A DNA stretch of 64,000 bases from Muscardinus avellanarius (Eukaryota > Chordata > Mammalia > Rodentia > Gliridae): contig OY726569.1 of the NCBI GenBank assembly GCA_963383645.1, forward strand, positions 74,130,635 to 74,194,634, written 5' to 3'. The notes beneath the pieces were generated by a model. The model made no database searches. It had not been told where the DNA came from and saw only the letters and a list, made by a program, of their open reading frames with translations. This document shows, piece by piece, positions 1-12,507 of this stretch. The position numbers and the translations under genes were made by a program. Numbering within the stretch: position 1 is the first letter of the stretch; each line of letters starts with the position of its first letter.

Positions 1-548
1 TTCTGCCTGTTCACCCTGGACTGACCCTAGAAGACTCAGACATTCTCTTTTGCCCCAACACCAGAGAGGCAATAGTTGGCCAAGCCTGGGGATCCTCCCC
101 AACAGAAGCCTGAAGATGGAGTTAGGAGTTAGCATTACCATGGCAACCCCTCCAGCCCAGACTTCCAGGGAAGAAACCATGATCTATTCCATTTCTTTTA
201 AATTATAGTCCAGAGACCTTAAATTCAAACCTCTGTTGACAAGGACCTAGGGCCTGTCTCAGTTAAGTGATGTAATCAGTTCTTGTTAGTCCTTTTCCTT
301 CTCTCCTGAAAAGCATAAAGCAAATTACCTTTGACACAGAAGAGGCTTTTAAACCAAACTTTTCACAATGTCTCAAATTCTGCACCCAGTGGAAGCATAT
401 AATTACAAAAAAGACAGGTGCATGTGTGCTAGATGCATTGGCACAGCTCTCTAAGTGTAGCCAAAGGGATTGCTATTGTCTTCGAAGGAAAAGCGGCTTG
501 TTTTCTTTTCTTTTCTTCTCTACTCTTCTTTTCTTTTCCTTTCTTTTC
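1..548. other. Intergenic sequence without recognised feature
   Basis: Mostly unique-looking sequence ending in a pyrimidine-rich TTTTC/TTCTT tract (about 499-553). In human the neighbour beyond the ERH 3' end is, as I recall, GALNT16. A 3'UTR of that gene could reach here, but nothing in the sequence proves it. Confidence 0.4.
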
Positions 549-1550
549 TTTTTTTGTGGTACTGGGGATTGAATTCAGGGGCTATAGCCCCAGCCCTATT
601 TTATTTTGAAACAGGTCTCACTAGGTATATAAGAGTGTCACTACTTGCTGAAGCTGGTCTTGAACCTGCATTCCTCCCATCTCAAGCTCCCAAGTACTGG
701 GGTTCTAAAGCATCTTTCTTAGAGTAGGCTTACAAGTCAATTGTGGATTGGAGGTGACAGGAAAGTGAGTCACTAGGATGGTATCCTCTGCAAGATGTCT
801 AACACTGAGATGCCCTGGACCATCAGCTAGCTTCTTCCAACTTCTCTGTCCCTCAGATGTCCTGACTGCAGGCTCTCAGCCCTTCCTATTTCCTTGCATT
901 GATGCCTAGCCGCGAGCTCGGTTAGACTTCACACATGATGCTTGTTACCTGTGATAACGCGTCCCCTTTGTCCCTCCCAGAACAATTTTATACGCTTTTG
1001 GTACAAAAGCTTAAGCTCTTCTCTATGCATACTGCTGGAGGTTGTTCTTTGTTCATTTTCAAAGCCACTTATGTGCCTTGCATTGCTTGGTCAGAAACTA
1101 CCACTAATTACTGGACATCTCAGCATCCCAGACACTTTCCTATGTTATCACAGGGAAAGTGTGGTGCAGGACACCTTGCTACTCAAAGTGTGGTCACCTG
1201 GAAGTTCATTAAAGATGCAGAACATCTGAGCCCACCTCGGGCCAGCTGATGCCCAGGTGTGTACCATTCGGGATGAGATGCACTGGACTAACACACATCT
1301 GAATTTCCTGAGCGTTTTATCTCACATACTCTGAAGTTCTGTTATTGGGCGCATATACATTTAGGTTTATTTTCTCTTGATGATTTTTTTCCCGTTATCA
1401 TTATATAATGTCTCTTTATTCTTGGTAATGCTTCTTGTTACAAAGTCTACCTGATACTAAAGAGAGCCACTCATCTTATGTTTAGTGTTGACATGGCATA
1501 TCCCCATCTTTTTGCTTGTAATCTGTGTCTGTCTGTCTATCCATCATCTA

Positions 1551-1595
<45 letters not shown>

Positions 1596-2475
1596 GGGGA
1601 TGGAATTCAGGGGTGTTCTACCTCTGAACTACACCCCCAGCCCTATTTTATTTATTTTTAAATAGGGTCTCACAAAATTCATGAGGTTCTCACTAAGTTG
1701 CTGAGGCTGACCATGAACCTGCGATCCTGCAAGTTCTGGTGTTACAGGTGTGCACACCACAGCCAGCTCTATGTCTTTATATTTAAAGAGGGTCTCTAGC
1801 TGGGTGTTGTGTAACATGCCTATAATCCCAGTACTTTGGAAGGCTGAGACAGGAGGATCATAGGTTTGAGGCCAGCTTTATCAATTTAGTGAGACCTCAG
1901 CAACTTAGCAAGACCCTGTTTCAAAATAAAAAGGGCTGGGAGTGTATCTTGGAGGTAGATTCCTTGAGCTCAACTCCCAGTACCAAAAAATTAAAAATTT
2001 AAAAAGGGAGGGCTTTTTGTAAACTACATACAGTTGTCTGACTTTATTGGTACAGTCTGAAAATTGTCTTTCAATTGAAGTATTTAGACCATCTACATAT
2101 AATGTGGTTATTAATACGGCTGAGTCTAAATCTAACATCTCATCTATTTGCCGACCTGTTCTTTGTGTGTTCTGGGGAGTCCTGGAATGCCAGTAGGTAA
2201 AGATGAGGTCAGAATGACTGTGCCAACTCCTCCATACCTAGACTTCCATATTATATTGATACCCTACCCTTTTTTTATCTTAAAAAAATTTTTTTTTGAG
2301 ATGGGGTCTCACTATGTTGCTCACATTGACTTTGAACTCCCAAGTTCAAGTGATCAAGTGATCCTCCCACCTAGCTAGAGCTACAGATGTCTGGCTTTCC
2401 TCCTTTTTTTTTTTTTTTTTGTTTTGTTACTGGTGTTAAATCCAAGGGTATTCTACCCCTGAGCTATACCTCCAG

Positions 2476-2525
<50 letters not shown>

Positions 2526-3312
2526 GGTGATTGAATCCAGGAACATCCTACTTTTGAACTATATCCCTAGACTGATTTTACTTTTTGTTTTAAAACAAGG
2601 TCTCAGCTGGACATGGTGGTGCACGCTTGGAATCCTTGCATTTGGGAGGCGGAGACAGGAGGATCATGGTTTGAGGACAGCCTCAGCTACTTAGTGAGGC
2701 CCTTTGCAACTCAGTGAGACCCTGTTTCAAAATAAAGAAAAAAATAGGGCTGGGGTGTAGTTCAGAGAAAAAATGCCCCTGGGTTCCATCCCCAGTACCA
2801 AAAAACAAATAAAAATTAAACCAAACAAGGTCTCACCAAGTTTCCGAGGAGTTCATTAAGTTTCTGAAGCTGGCTGCAAACCTGCAATCCTCCTGTCTTA
2901 GCCTCCCAAGTATTTAAAGTACTGGGACAGCTGGCTCCCAGTCCTATTTTTTATTTGGAAACAGGGTCTCACTAAATTTCTCACTAAGTTGCTGAAGCTG
3001 GCTTTGAACCTGCAATCCTCTTGCCTCAGCCTTCCAAGTACTGGGATTATAGACGTGTGCCACCATGCTCAGGTGGCTTTTTTCTTTTATTCCTTTTTCT
3101 TTTTTGTGGTACTGAGGGTGAACCTTGAATCCAGAGGCATTCTACCACTCTATCTCTGAGATACATCTTCAGCCTTACCTTATTTTTGAGATGGAGTCTC
3201 ACTATATTGATGAGAGTCTCACTACTTGCTAAGGCTGTCCTCGAACCTGTGATCCTTCTGTCTCAGCCTCCCAAGTACTGGAATTACAGATGTGGACTAC
3301 CACGCCTGGCTA
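549..3312. repeat. B1-dID SINE cluster with (TG)n tracts
   Basis: Sense copies follow the pattern GGCGTGGTGGCGCACGC, TAATCCCAGC, GAGACCCTGTTTCAAAATAAA, GGGCTGGGGGTGTAGCTCAG and GGTTCAATCCCCAGTACC plus an A-rich tail. Minus-strand copies: 549-712, 1592-1770, 2288-2396, 2401-2475, 2521-2606, 2826-3075 and 3100-3312. Plus-strand copies: 1798-2000 and 2607-2815. (TG)n runs at 1553-1591 and 2477-2520 sit at the tails of minus-strand copies and look like expanded SINE tails. The copy at 2607 is inserted into the linker of its neighbour. Confidence 0.85.
1180..1290 (+). mobile_element. MER5A-like hAT-Charlie DNA transposon fragment
   Basis: The stretch CTCAAAGTGTGGTCACCTGG, followed by a TTCATTAAAGATGCAGAACATC-type segment, resembles the MER5A consensus from memory. 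Both ends are degraded. Confidence 0.55.
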
Positions 3313-3554
3313 TGTTTGTACTGTTTATTAAAAAACTTCAAAATGAAAGGGTTTTATATTTACCCACATATTTACTATGTCTGATGCTTTTTATGTATCT
3401 GTGTAGATCTAAGTTTCCATCTGTCTTTATTTACCTTGCTTGAGGAATTTAATATTTCTTCTAGCACAAGAAGGCTAGCAACCAATTATCTCAGATCTGA
3501 AGAACCTTTTTTTTTTTAACATTTTTAACATTTTTAGTTTTTTTTTTTTCTTTT

Positions 3555-5488
3555 TGGTGGTACTGGGGTTCCGGAAACCCTTCTACCTCCGGGCTACACT
3601 CCCAGACCTATTTTATATATTTTTTATTTGGAAACAGGGTCTCTTAAGCCAGTGCGGCTGGCTTCGAACCTGTGCGATCCTCCTGTCTCCGCCTCCCAAG
3701 TGCGGGGAATACAGCGTGCGCCACCACGCCCGACCTATTTTCAGTTTTTTAAGTTGAGAAATAAAAACTGAATACATTGGAGCTAGGTATGGTGATGCAC
3801 ACCTGTAGTTCCAGCTACTTGGGAGACTGAGGTAAGACTATCACTTGAGTCCAGTAGTTCAAGACCAGCCTGGTTAATGCAGTGAGACCCCAATCTAAAA
3901 AAAAAGTCTATATATGTATGTATATATATATGCTTATATATATGTATATATATACATGTATTTACAGGTATACCACATAATGTTTTGAAATGTATAACGG
4001 GGTTAGAGATGCACAAGGCTCTGGGTTAGATCCCCAGCCTTGCTAAAAAAAAAAAAAGAAAAAGAAATATGTGTACATTATGAAATGGCTACATCAAGCT
4101 AATTAACATAAGCATTATCTTACATGCTTCTTTTGTATTGAGAACACTTCAAATAAAAAATTAGAGTACTTCAAATAAAAAACATGGTGGCACATGCTTG
4201 TTATCCCAGCGCTTGGGAGGCTAAGAAAGGAGGATCGCACAGGTTCGAAGCCAGCCTCAGCTACTTAGTGAGGCTCTCAGCAACTTAGTGAGACCCTGTT
4301 TCCAAATAAAGTATAAACCAGGTCTGGGAGTATAGCCCGGAGGTAGAAAAGCCCCTGGGTTCCACCCCCAGTACCACACACACACACACACAAAAAGTAA
4401 CATATCACTGATTTGCATATCTTCCTTGCACAGAGGATTCAAGGATAACCTCTGTATTGTTTTATTTTAGTATGTGTATTATCAAAGCCAGTGCTAAAGA
4501 ATCTTTTATCTCGCCTTTATTATTCCCAGGTGTTTGGGTTGTGTTCCTTTTGTGCTGGGTTTGAACCCAGGGCCTTGTACATGGTAACCATTGCCTTTAT
4601 TTTTTCATATTTTTCTGGCTACAGAATCTTGAGCTGACTGTTCTTCTTTTCAGCATTTTTTTTTTTTTTTCAGAACTGGGGATTGAACTCAGGGGCATTT
4701 TACCTTTGAAGTACATACTCAGCCCTATTTTTATTCTTTATTCTTTGAAGCAGGATCTCACTAAGTTGTGGAGGGCCTCACTAAGTAGCTGAGGCTGGCC
4801 GTGAACCCATATACTCCTGTCTCAGCCTCCAAGTACTCAAGTTACAGTGCTCAGTACTGCTCCACCACAACTGGCTCTACTCAGCGTTTAAATAATGTCA
4901 CTCCTTTGTCTTCTGGCCTGTATAGTTTCGGAAGAGAAGTCCTCTGTCATTCTTGTTTGTCCCTCTGTCTGGCTTTCCTCTGCATGCTAAGATTTTATCT
5001 TTATTACTAGTTTGTAGCAATTTAACTATGTGTGTTGGTGTATGTTTCTCATATTTATCATAATTGGGATTAACTTGGTGAATCTGAGTTAGGTTTTTTT
5101 TAACAACTACAAAAAAGTTCCAGCCATAATTTCTTCAGCATTTTTTCTCTCTCCACCTCTGCCTTCTTTTTCTTGAGACTGTGCTCACATGCATCTATTT
5201 AAAGTCCTCTGTGTTTCAGTTTTTAAGTTCCCCTGAATTTTAAGTCCTATCTTTAAAAAGTTCACTTTTTTTTTGTGTTGTGGTTTGGTGGTACTGGAAG
5301 TGGAACCCAGGGGCTTTTCTGCTTCCAGGCTGTACTCCCAGACCTATTTTATACTTTTTTATTTGGAAACAGGGTCTCACTAAATTGCTGAGAGCCTCAC
5401 TAAGTAGCCGAGGCTGGCTTCGAACCTGAAGTCCTATCTCAGCCTCCCCAGCGCTGGGATTTCAAGCGTGCACCACCACGCCTGGCTT
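3555..5488. repeat. SINE cluster
   Basis: 3555-3736 (-) is a well-preserved copy of the rearranged subfamily (TACCTCCGGGCTACACTCCC, GGCTTCGAACC). 3783-3900 (+) is a B1-like monomer without the ID half. 3998-4060 (+) is an ID-like monomer. 4182-4393 (+) ends in (CA)n. 4545-4590 (-) is a tRNA-like ID fragment. 4660-4880 (-) and 5266-5488 (-) are full composites. 3905-3955 is an AT-alternating tract. 5490-5745 is AT-rich with nothing recognised. Confidence 0.82.
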
Positions 5489-5744
5489 TTTTTTTTTTTT
5501 TTTTTTTGGCGTAGTCTGCTATAAATCTCAGGCAGTGAGTTTTTGCTTATACATATAATTCTTATTACATTTTAACACCAACTATAGAATTACTAATTTT
5601 TAACTAACAAATATATATTTATTATGAATAACATGATTTAAAATATTTATACATTGTGAAATGACTAAATTAAGTCAATTAGCATATGTATAACCTCACA
5701 TATTTATCATTAAGTGGTAAAAACATTTGAAATTTACTCTTTTC

Positions 5745-7560
5745 TTTTTCATGGTACTAGGGATTGAACCCAGGGGCTTTCTACCTCTGGGCTACACCCC
5801 CAGCCCTTTTTGTTTTTATTTTTTTATTTTTTTGTTCGAACCTGCGCGATCCTCCTGTCTCTGCCTCCCAAGCGCGGGGATTACAAGCATGCACCACCAC
5901 GCCCGGCTGTTTCGAATTTTTTTTAAAAAGGGTTGGGTGTGTAGCTTGGAGGCAGAACACCTCTGGATTCAATCCCCCAGTACCAAAAACAAAACATTAA
6001 AAAAATCAAACTATTATAAATACATAGATATATTTTAATGGGATTTCTAGAAATGAAAAGTACAGCAGATTGAGAATTTCGCTGGATGGCCTATAGTTAA
6101 CAATGTACTATTGAAAATCAATGAAAAAAGGAAAATCAATGAAAAAAGGAAAAAAGGTCGAATACCTCCGAGCTATACACCCTGCCCTATTTTTTATTCT
6201 TTATTGTTTTGAAACCGGGTCTCACTGAGTTGCAGAGGGCCTCACTAAGTAGCTGAGGCTGTTTACGAACCGCGATCCTCTGCTCTCAGCCTCCCGAATG
6301 CTGGGATTACAAGCGTGCGCCACCACGCCTGGCTTCTTTTTGTTTTTAAATAGGGTCTTGCTAGGTTGCTGAGTCTCACTACTTGCTGAAGCGGTCCTTC
6401 AATCTATGATCCTCCTGACTTAGCCCCCAAGTATTGAGATTATAGGCATGTGCCCAACTCTTATTAATTTTTTTTTTTTTTTTCCTGGAACTGGAGACTG
6501 AACCCAGGGGCATCCTGCTCTGAGCTGCACCCTCAGCCCTCTTTATTTTTTGTTTGGAAACAGAGTCCTTCTAGGTTGTTCAGGCTGTCCTCTAACCTGT
6601 GGTCCTTGTCTCAGCCTTCCAGGTACTGGGATTACAGACATGCACCATCATGCCTGGCTTCATTGATTTTTTTTTTCTTTTCTTCTTTTTTTTCTTTTTT
6701 CTTGTGGTACTGGGGGTGGAACCCAGGGGCTTTTCTACCTGCAGGCTATACTCCCAGACCTTTTTTTTATATTTTATTTGGAAACAGGATCTTACTAAGT
6801 TGCTGAGAGCCTCACTAAGGGGAGGCTGGCTTTGAACCTGTGCGATCCTCCTGTCTCAGCCTCCCAAGCGCTGGGATTACAAGCCACCATGTCCAGCTTT
6901 TTTCATTGATTTTCAATAGTACATTGTTAACTATAGGCCATCCAGTGAAATTCTCAATCTGCTGTACTTTTCATTTCTAGAAATCCCATTAAAATATATC
7001 TATGTATTTATAATAGTTTGATTTTTTTAATGTTTTGTTTTTGGTACTGGGGGATTGAATCCAGAGGTGTTCTGCCTCCAAGCTACACACCCAACCCTTT
7101 AAAAAAAAAAATTCGAAACAGCCAGGCGTGGTGGCGCATGCTTGTAATCCCCGCGCTTGGGAGGCAGAGACAGGAGGATCGCGCAGGTTCAAAGCCAGCC
7201 GCAGGTTCAAAGCCAGCCGCGCGTGCTGGCTTAGGAGAGCCTGTTTCCAAATAAAAATGTACAAATAGGTCTGGGAGTGTAGCCCGGAGGTAGAAGGGCT
7301 TCCAGGAACCCCAGTACCACCACCAAAAAAAAAAAAAAAAAAATCGAAACAAAGTCTTACTGAGTTGTTGAAGTTCTCGCTAAGCTGGTCTTGGCTGAGG
7401 CTAGTCTTGAATCTGCAATTCTCTTGTCTCAGCCTTCCAAGTACAGGGGTAACGGGCGTAAGCCACCATGCCTGGGTGCTTTTCTTTTGTTTTACAGTGC
7501 TGGTGATAGAAGGCAGAGCCTTGCACATGCCAAGCCAGTACTCTACCACTGGGCTACCCC
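5745..7560. repeat. Dense SINE cluster around an inverted repeat
   Basis: Minus-strand copies: 5745-5907, 6155-6335, 6336-6455, 6468-6660, 6700-6897, 7035-7105 and 7345-7475. Plus-strand copies: 5925-5995 and 7120-7330. The last segment, 7497-7560 (-), is an ID-like monomer with the tRNA-type TTGCACATGCCAAGC core. Confidence 0.82.
5835..7193. repeat. Inverted repeat, arms about 296 bp, spacer about 767 bp
   Basis: The left arm, 5835-6130, and the right arm, 6898-7193, are reverse complements over SINE plus unique sequence. The unique part (6001-6130 against 6898-7022) reads CTATAGTTAACAATGTACTA on the left and its complement on the right, with very few mismatches. Because non-repetitive DNA is included, two independent SINE insertions cannot explain it. 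The spacer holds four minus-strand SINE segments. Confidence 0.9.
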
Positions 7561-8400
7561 ACCCTTACTAGCTATTTCAGTGTCCTTGTCTGGTAGTTCC
7601 ACCATGTCTCTCATTTCTACATCAATTTCTATTGACTGATTTTAGACTTTTGGTTGAGTAATATCTTTCCGCTTCTTCTCATGGCTCGTAATTTGAATGT
7701 TGGACAATTGTGGGTGTTACTTTATTCATCTTTTAATGAATACTGGGCTTTATTTTGGCCTTCCAATTATTTGTGGACCAGTTTGACCCCTTCAAGACCT
7801 ATTTTCTTATTTATAACTTCGCTAGGAAGGTCTGAGCAGCCTCTGCTGGAGGGGGTTTCTGAGCAGCGAGGTGTAACGCACTGGGGCTTCAGTGCGTACC
7901 CTGGGCGATCGTTCAGGATCCTGGCTGCTCAGACCTTGCACGTCTCCACCCTGCAGCAGCTCTGGGAGGTGTCCTGCTGTGTCTGCTCAGTCTGGTCCTC
8001 AGCAAACATGTCAAGGGGTCTACATGCAGATTTCTGGAGGACTTTTTCTGTGTAGTTCCCTCCTTTCCACAACTTTGCCCTCCAGTTCTCAGTTTCTCTC
8101 AAACTCTGTCAGTTCTGCGAGGCGGCTGGGCTATTCAGATTCTCTCCTTGTACCTGCCTTTCAAAAGATGCCTCCAGGCCCAAGTGTAGGGCTTCCTCTT
8201 GTTTTCCTTCACTCAGCGCTCAAACTCTTATGTAGCCTGTTGTCTGGTTTCTGAAAATTAGAACCTTCACTTATTTTGCTCAGCTTTCTAATTATTAAGT
8301 CTGGTCCTTGTTATTCTATTATGGCTGGAGGTTGAAGCCTGGGAGCTCTTTATAATTTCTTATTTTCCCAGGTCCCAACCCAGGCTGACTAAATCAAATT
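7561..8400. other. SINE-free block, possibly an ancient retroelement
   Basis: About 840 bp, less AT-rich than its flanks at 7840-8220, with no SINE. It opens with TTTCAGTGTCCTTGTCTGGT, which resembles old L1-type sequence as I remember it, but I cannot assign it. Short open frames here lack any family signature, so I do not call a gene. Confidence 0.35.
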
Positions 8401-8406
8401 CTCTAC

Positions 8407-8496
8407 AGCAGAAGTTGGAAAACTACAGCTAACAGACTAAATCCAGACCCTTATTTATTTTTGTACGTTGGCAAACTAGAATGGTTTTTGCATTTT

Positions 8497-8543
<47 letters not shown>

Positions 8544-8610
8544 GTCCCTCAAAGTCTAAAGTATTTACCATTGGTCCTTTATAGGAAATACCTGCTAATT
8601 CAACCTAGAA
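8407..8610. mobile_element. hAT-like nonautonomous DNA transposon interrupted by (CA)n
   Basis: GGAAAACTACAGCTAACAGA near the left end and CTAAAGTATTTACCATTGGT near the right resemble a Charlie-type MER element found across mammals (GGCAAACTAC and AAATATTTAC cores). A (CA)n run lies at 8499-8540. Confidence 0.45.
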
Positions 8611-8659
8611 TGGAGGCCTGAGAATTTGATGAAAAGTTCCAAACTGATCGTGCTGCAGA

Positions 8660-8880
8660 CTTTGTGTGTGTGCGTGTGGTGCTGGGGATTGAACCCAGAG
8701 GCATTTTACCTCTTATCTATATCTCCCCCTCCCCCATCCGAATTTTATTTTTTATTTGGAAATAGGGTCTCACTAAGTTGCAGAGGGTCTAAGTTGCTGA
8801 AGCTGGCCACATACTTACAATCTTCCTTTCTCAGCCTATCAATACTGGGTTTAGAGGTATACGGCACCACGCCCACCTGT
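8660..8880 (-). repeat. B1-dID SINE
   Basis: The minus-strand composite opens with GTGGTGCTGGGGATTGAACC and ends at CACCACGCCCACCT. The middle linker is shortened. Confidence 0.8.
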
Positions 8881-8939
8881 GCTGTACACACCTTAGTACC
8901 AGTTGGTAGACCAATAATTGGGATCCCTGAGTGTCATGT

Positions 8940-9110
8940 GGTAGAAAGAATGTGATCTTTGTAGTCAGAAAGATCTGAATTTTATTTCATGGTTGTGGAT
9001 AAATGCTCTTAAATCTGTTTATTCAACTGTAAAATGAGAACAGTTGTGTAGGAATGAGGAGAGAGGATGGATATTCATATAAAGTATCTCTGTGTAGGGC
9101 AGTGCAGACC
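8940..9110 (+). repeat. MIR fragment
   Basis: GATCTGAATTTTATT, ACTGTAAAATGAGAACAG and the spacing between them follow the MIR consensus (CTGTAAAATGGGGATAA). 9111-9350 holds nothing recognised. Confidence 0.5.
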
Positions 9111-9354
9111 ATCATAACAGGATATTTTTAAATTTATTTAACAAAAAGCATTCATTATCTAATTCTGTCCTTATTGGTTGAATACTTCCAGTGAAAGCCA
9201 CAAAATGTACTAGCTAGTTCTACTAAAACATGTTAATGTCTGTATACCCCCTCCATCTGTTCCAAGTGTTCCCCATTAGCTTCAGGGTCCCTGATATATC
9301 TATTCCTTTCTTTCTCCAAAATAGTAACCTATTTAAATGAAGAACATTAATACA

Positions 9355-9906
9355 TAGCCAGGCGTGGTGGTGCATGTTTGTAATCCCAATATTTGGGAGG
9401 CTGAGAGGAGGCTCATGGTTAGAGGCCAGCCTCAGCTACTTAGTGGGGCCCTTTGGAACTCAATGAGACCCTGTTTCAAAATAAAGAATAAAAAATAGGG
9501 CTGGGGGTGTAGCTTAGAGGTAGAATGCTCCTGGGTTCCATCCCCAGTACCAAAAAAACCCAAAAAACAAAAAACAAAAAAACAACCAACCAAACAAACA
9601 AAAAAATATTAATACAAACTCTGTCCATTTTTATCTCACGTTCTCTCTTGAGGTTAATCATTCTATTAGTACATTGGAACAAGTATTTTCTTCAAATGGT
9701 ACTGCAATCTTTCAACATTAACTGTCTAATTATATCTTTAATTGATTTTTGGTGTGTGTGTGTGTGTGTTGCTGAGGATCAAACCTAGGGCCTTGTACAT
9801 GCTAGGCAAGTGTACTGCCACTATTTTTTTTTTTTTTTTTTGGTACTGGAGGTAGAACTCAGGGGTGTTCTACCTCCAAGCCACACCCCCAGCTCTATTT
9901 CTTATT

Positions 9907-9953
<47 letters not shown>

Positions 9954-10660
9954 TGGTGGTACTGGTGTTCCTGGAATCCCTTCTACCTCCGGGCTACACT
10001 CCCAGACGTATTTTTATATGTTTTTATTTGGAAACAGGGTCTCTTAAGCTGGCTTCGAACCTGCGCCATCCCGTCTCCACCTCCAAAGAGCGGGGATTAC
10101 AAGCATGCACCACTATGCCCAGTTTATTTCTTCTTTATTTTTAAAACAGGGTCTCACTAAGTTGTGGAGTACTTCACTAAGCTGAGGTTGGCCATGAAAC
10201 TGAGCTCCTCTTGTCTCAGTCTCCCAAGTGCTGGGATTACAAGTGTGTGCTACCACACCTGGCTGCTGCTGCTTTTTTTTTTTAATAGTACTGGAGGTTA
10301 AACTCAGGGCATTCTACCTTGGTACCAGACTCATTAGGTTGCTGAAGCTTGCTTCAAACCTGTGATCCTCTTGTTTTAATCTCCCAAGTACTGAGATTCC
10401 AGGCATGAGCCATCACGCCCAGGTAGCTGATACTTTTTTTTTTTTTTGGTGGTATGGGGGGGTGGGGGGGTGGAACCCAGAGGCTTTCTACCTCCGGGCT
10501 ATACTCCCAGACTCATTTTTATATTTCATTTGGAAACAGGGTCTCACTAAGTTGCTGAGAGCCTCACTAAGTAGCTGAGGCTGGCTTCGAACCTGTGCGA
10601 TCCTTCTGTCTCAGCCTCCCAAGCGCGGGAATTATAAGTGTGCGCCACCACGCCCAGCTA
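9355..10660. repeat. SINE cluster with (GT)n and (TTTA)n
   Basis: 9355-9560 (+) is followed by minus-strand copies at 9770-9825 (ID monomer), 9823-9903, 9955-10124 (rearranged subfamily), 10130-10264, 10285-10430 and 10434-10660. (GT)n lies at 9751-9769. A (TTTA)n run of about 50 bp at 9905-9953 separates two copies and is probably the point where one inserted into the tail of the other. Confidence 0.82.
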
Positions 10661-10819
10661 GCTGATACATTTTTAAAAAGCTTGTCCCCTTCATCTGCTT
10701 TCATACATAAATTGCCTCTATTAAGAAGAAAATTGATCCTCAATTTATCATGTTATAGTACCACTATCTTTCAAGTTTTCAGTGAACTTTGCCTTCCCTG
10801 ACTATTCTATTTCCTCTGA

Positions 10820-11215
10820 AAATCCAAATCAAAAGCCCCCCACCCTTATTTTACTTCTCACTGAAAAATTCTTGACTTGGCTCTTGGGATATACTCTTTG
10901 GCTTTCTAATCCAGTATAAGCAGAGTAGTGTTTAATCCTTCTAATGCAGAGATTTGACAGGTTATGCCTGAAAAAGCCTTTAAGGCTACCTGCAGCCATG
11001 TTATTAGATTTAAGCCCTTGGCTTGCGGCTTGCGGCTTGCAGCAGTGTAGCTGCAGCTTTGCTGGCCTTTATCCCACCTCTTCTAAATTCTCCCTTTACG
11101 CCGACCACGATATACTTGCTATTCTTCAAACATTTCCAATGCTTTACTATCTCATTATTTTGATCCTGCTTTCAAAGTCTAGCTATCTTCCCAAGCCAAT
11201 TTAAATGCCAACTTC
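10820..11215 (+). repeat. Possible L2-type LINE 3' end
   Basis: CCCACCTCTTCTAAATTCTC, CCGACCACGATATACTTGCT and GCCAATTTAAATGCCAACTTC follow the order of an L2 3' region loosely. It also contains a three-copy CTTGCGG tandem (11022-11040). The assignment is tentative. Confidence 0.35.
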
Positions 11216-11217
11216 CA

Positions 11218-11335
11218 GCTGGGCCACTGTGGCATGTAATTGTCGTCCTAGCTACTTTACTCAGGAGGCTGAGGCAGGAGGATTACTTAAGTCTAGGAAT
11301 TCAAGACCAGCAGGGGCAACAGTGAGACCCTGCCA
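11218..11335 (+). repeat. B1-like SINE monomer
   Basis: GCTGGGCCACTGTGGCATGT, GAGGCTGAGGCAGGAGGATT and GTGAGACCCTGCCAC form a left-half-only element. (GT)n follows at 11390-11419. Confidence 0.65.
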
Positions 11336-11385
11336 CAAACCACCATTTCCCTCATGAAGCCACAAAGATGTGCCATCTTATACAC

Positions 11386-11422
<37 letters not shown>

Positions 11423-11433
11423 ACAAATTTGAG

Positions 11434-11731
11434 TGTGGGAATGGGCACTGTTAGGTGTGGCCACGAGGCCTTTCCAGAGGACTGAGAACAAGGATCAAAG
11501 AGAAACACCCCTGACTATTGTCCTGACGTGGCTTATGTGACTATCCCGTACCCATTTCCCTGTCCCTAGCCTATAAGGAGGTGGGCTTCTGACTCTCATG
11601 GGCTCTCTCCTCGGATATCTCCTTCTAGATTTTATTTCTAAATAAAGCCTCTCCCTTACTGTCAGGCCGTGCTTTCTTTGTCCCCATATCCCAACGGTGG
11701 GCACGTTTTCTAGGTCTATTCTTGGAAACAC
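11434..11731 (+). mobile_element. Solo LTR-like element
   Basis: The block has LTR order: a U3-like part, CCTATAAGGAGG as a TATA region (about 11570), AATAAA at 11640-11645, and a U5-like end running to GGAAACA. It begins with TG and ends with CA. No primer-binding site, no internal viral gene and no clear target duplication were seen. 11740-12500 is unassigned, with weak MIR resemblance at 12130-12350. Confidence 0.5.
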
Positions 11732-12507
11732 TACTAGCAAGATTGCTTATGGTAAAAGCCTCGAGGAAGTTCCACTCACATTGAAAGAAACGACGACTCT
11801 AAGGTGGGAAGACACAACCTTGTGGTTTCTCTGAATGCAGTGAGTATCCCGGGGGCTAACTCCTGCAGACCCAGTGTCTATGCAGTTATTACACGATGGC
11901 TCTTGTGCATAGGGAGTCTTGCTCTTGCACTTGAGCTGCTGTGTACACATGTGCTGAGAATTAATTCCTGGGTTGTTGTTATGAGCCTCCACAAGGCCTG
12001 CTCCTGATGAGAAACACTGCTGCTAGGTTGGAAAGCGGTTTGCTTTGGAGTCAACTTGTGCCAAATGTGACCTCTTCAGGTCTTGTGAATCCAAGTATCT
12101 GGTGATCTTAAAAGGCTATTCTGACAGTCATGAGAGGGATTTGCTTTGTAGCCCACAGCCAGTTGTTGTGGTTCCCCAACCGCTTCAAGATCCTTGAGAT
12201 TAAAACTTTGTCTTTTCCTCTGTGGCACTGTTCTGTCATCCGGGTGAATTACTTGGGTAACCTGGGCGTAGTTTTCATTATTAATAATTCTTTGCTACCT
12301 CAAAAGGTTGCTGTGATGATTAAGATGTGAAAATGTTTCCTGAGTAGCAAAATATTATGGCTAAGTATTCATCTTCGTACCACTATACTAACATATAAAC
12401 TCACATTTCTTTCTAATAGCATCCCTTGGATATGGCCCTAATGTGGAAGTTGAGGTAGAGAGAGCAGGAATATTAGGCCAGACAGAAGCCTTCTAAAAAC
12501 CTCCCAA

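Noticed and set aside
6989..7549. A 186-codon minus-strand frame
   Set aside because: It is read-through of SINEs and the right arm of the inverted repeat; the same peptide tail appears in the left arm.
7654..8254. Frames of 133 and 120 codons in a SINE-free block
   Set aside because: They overlap in different frames with no recognisable domain or good splice sites. The block may be old retroelement sequence.
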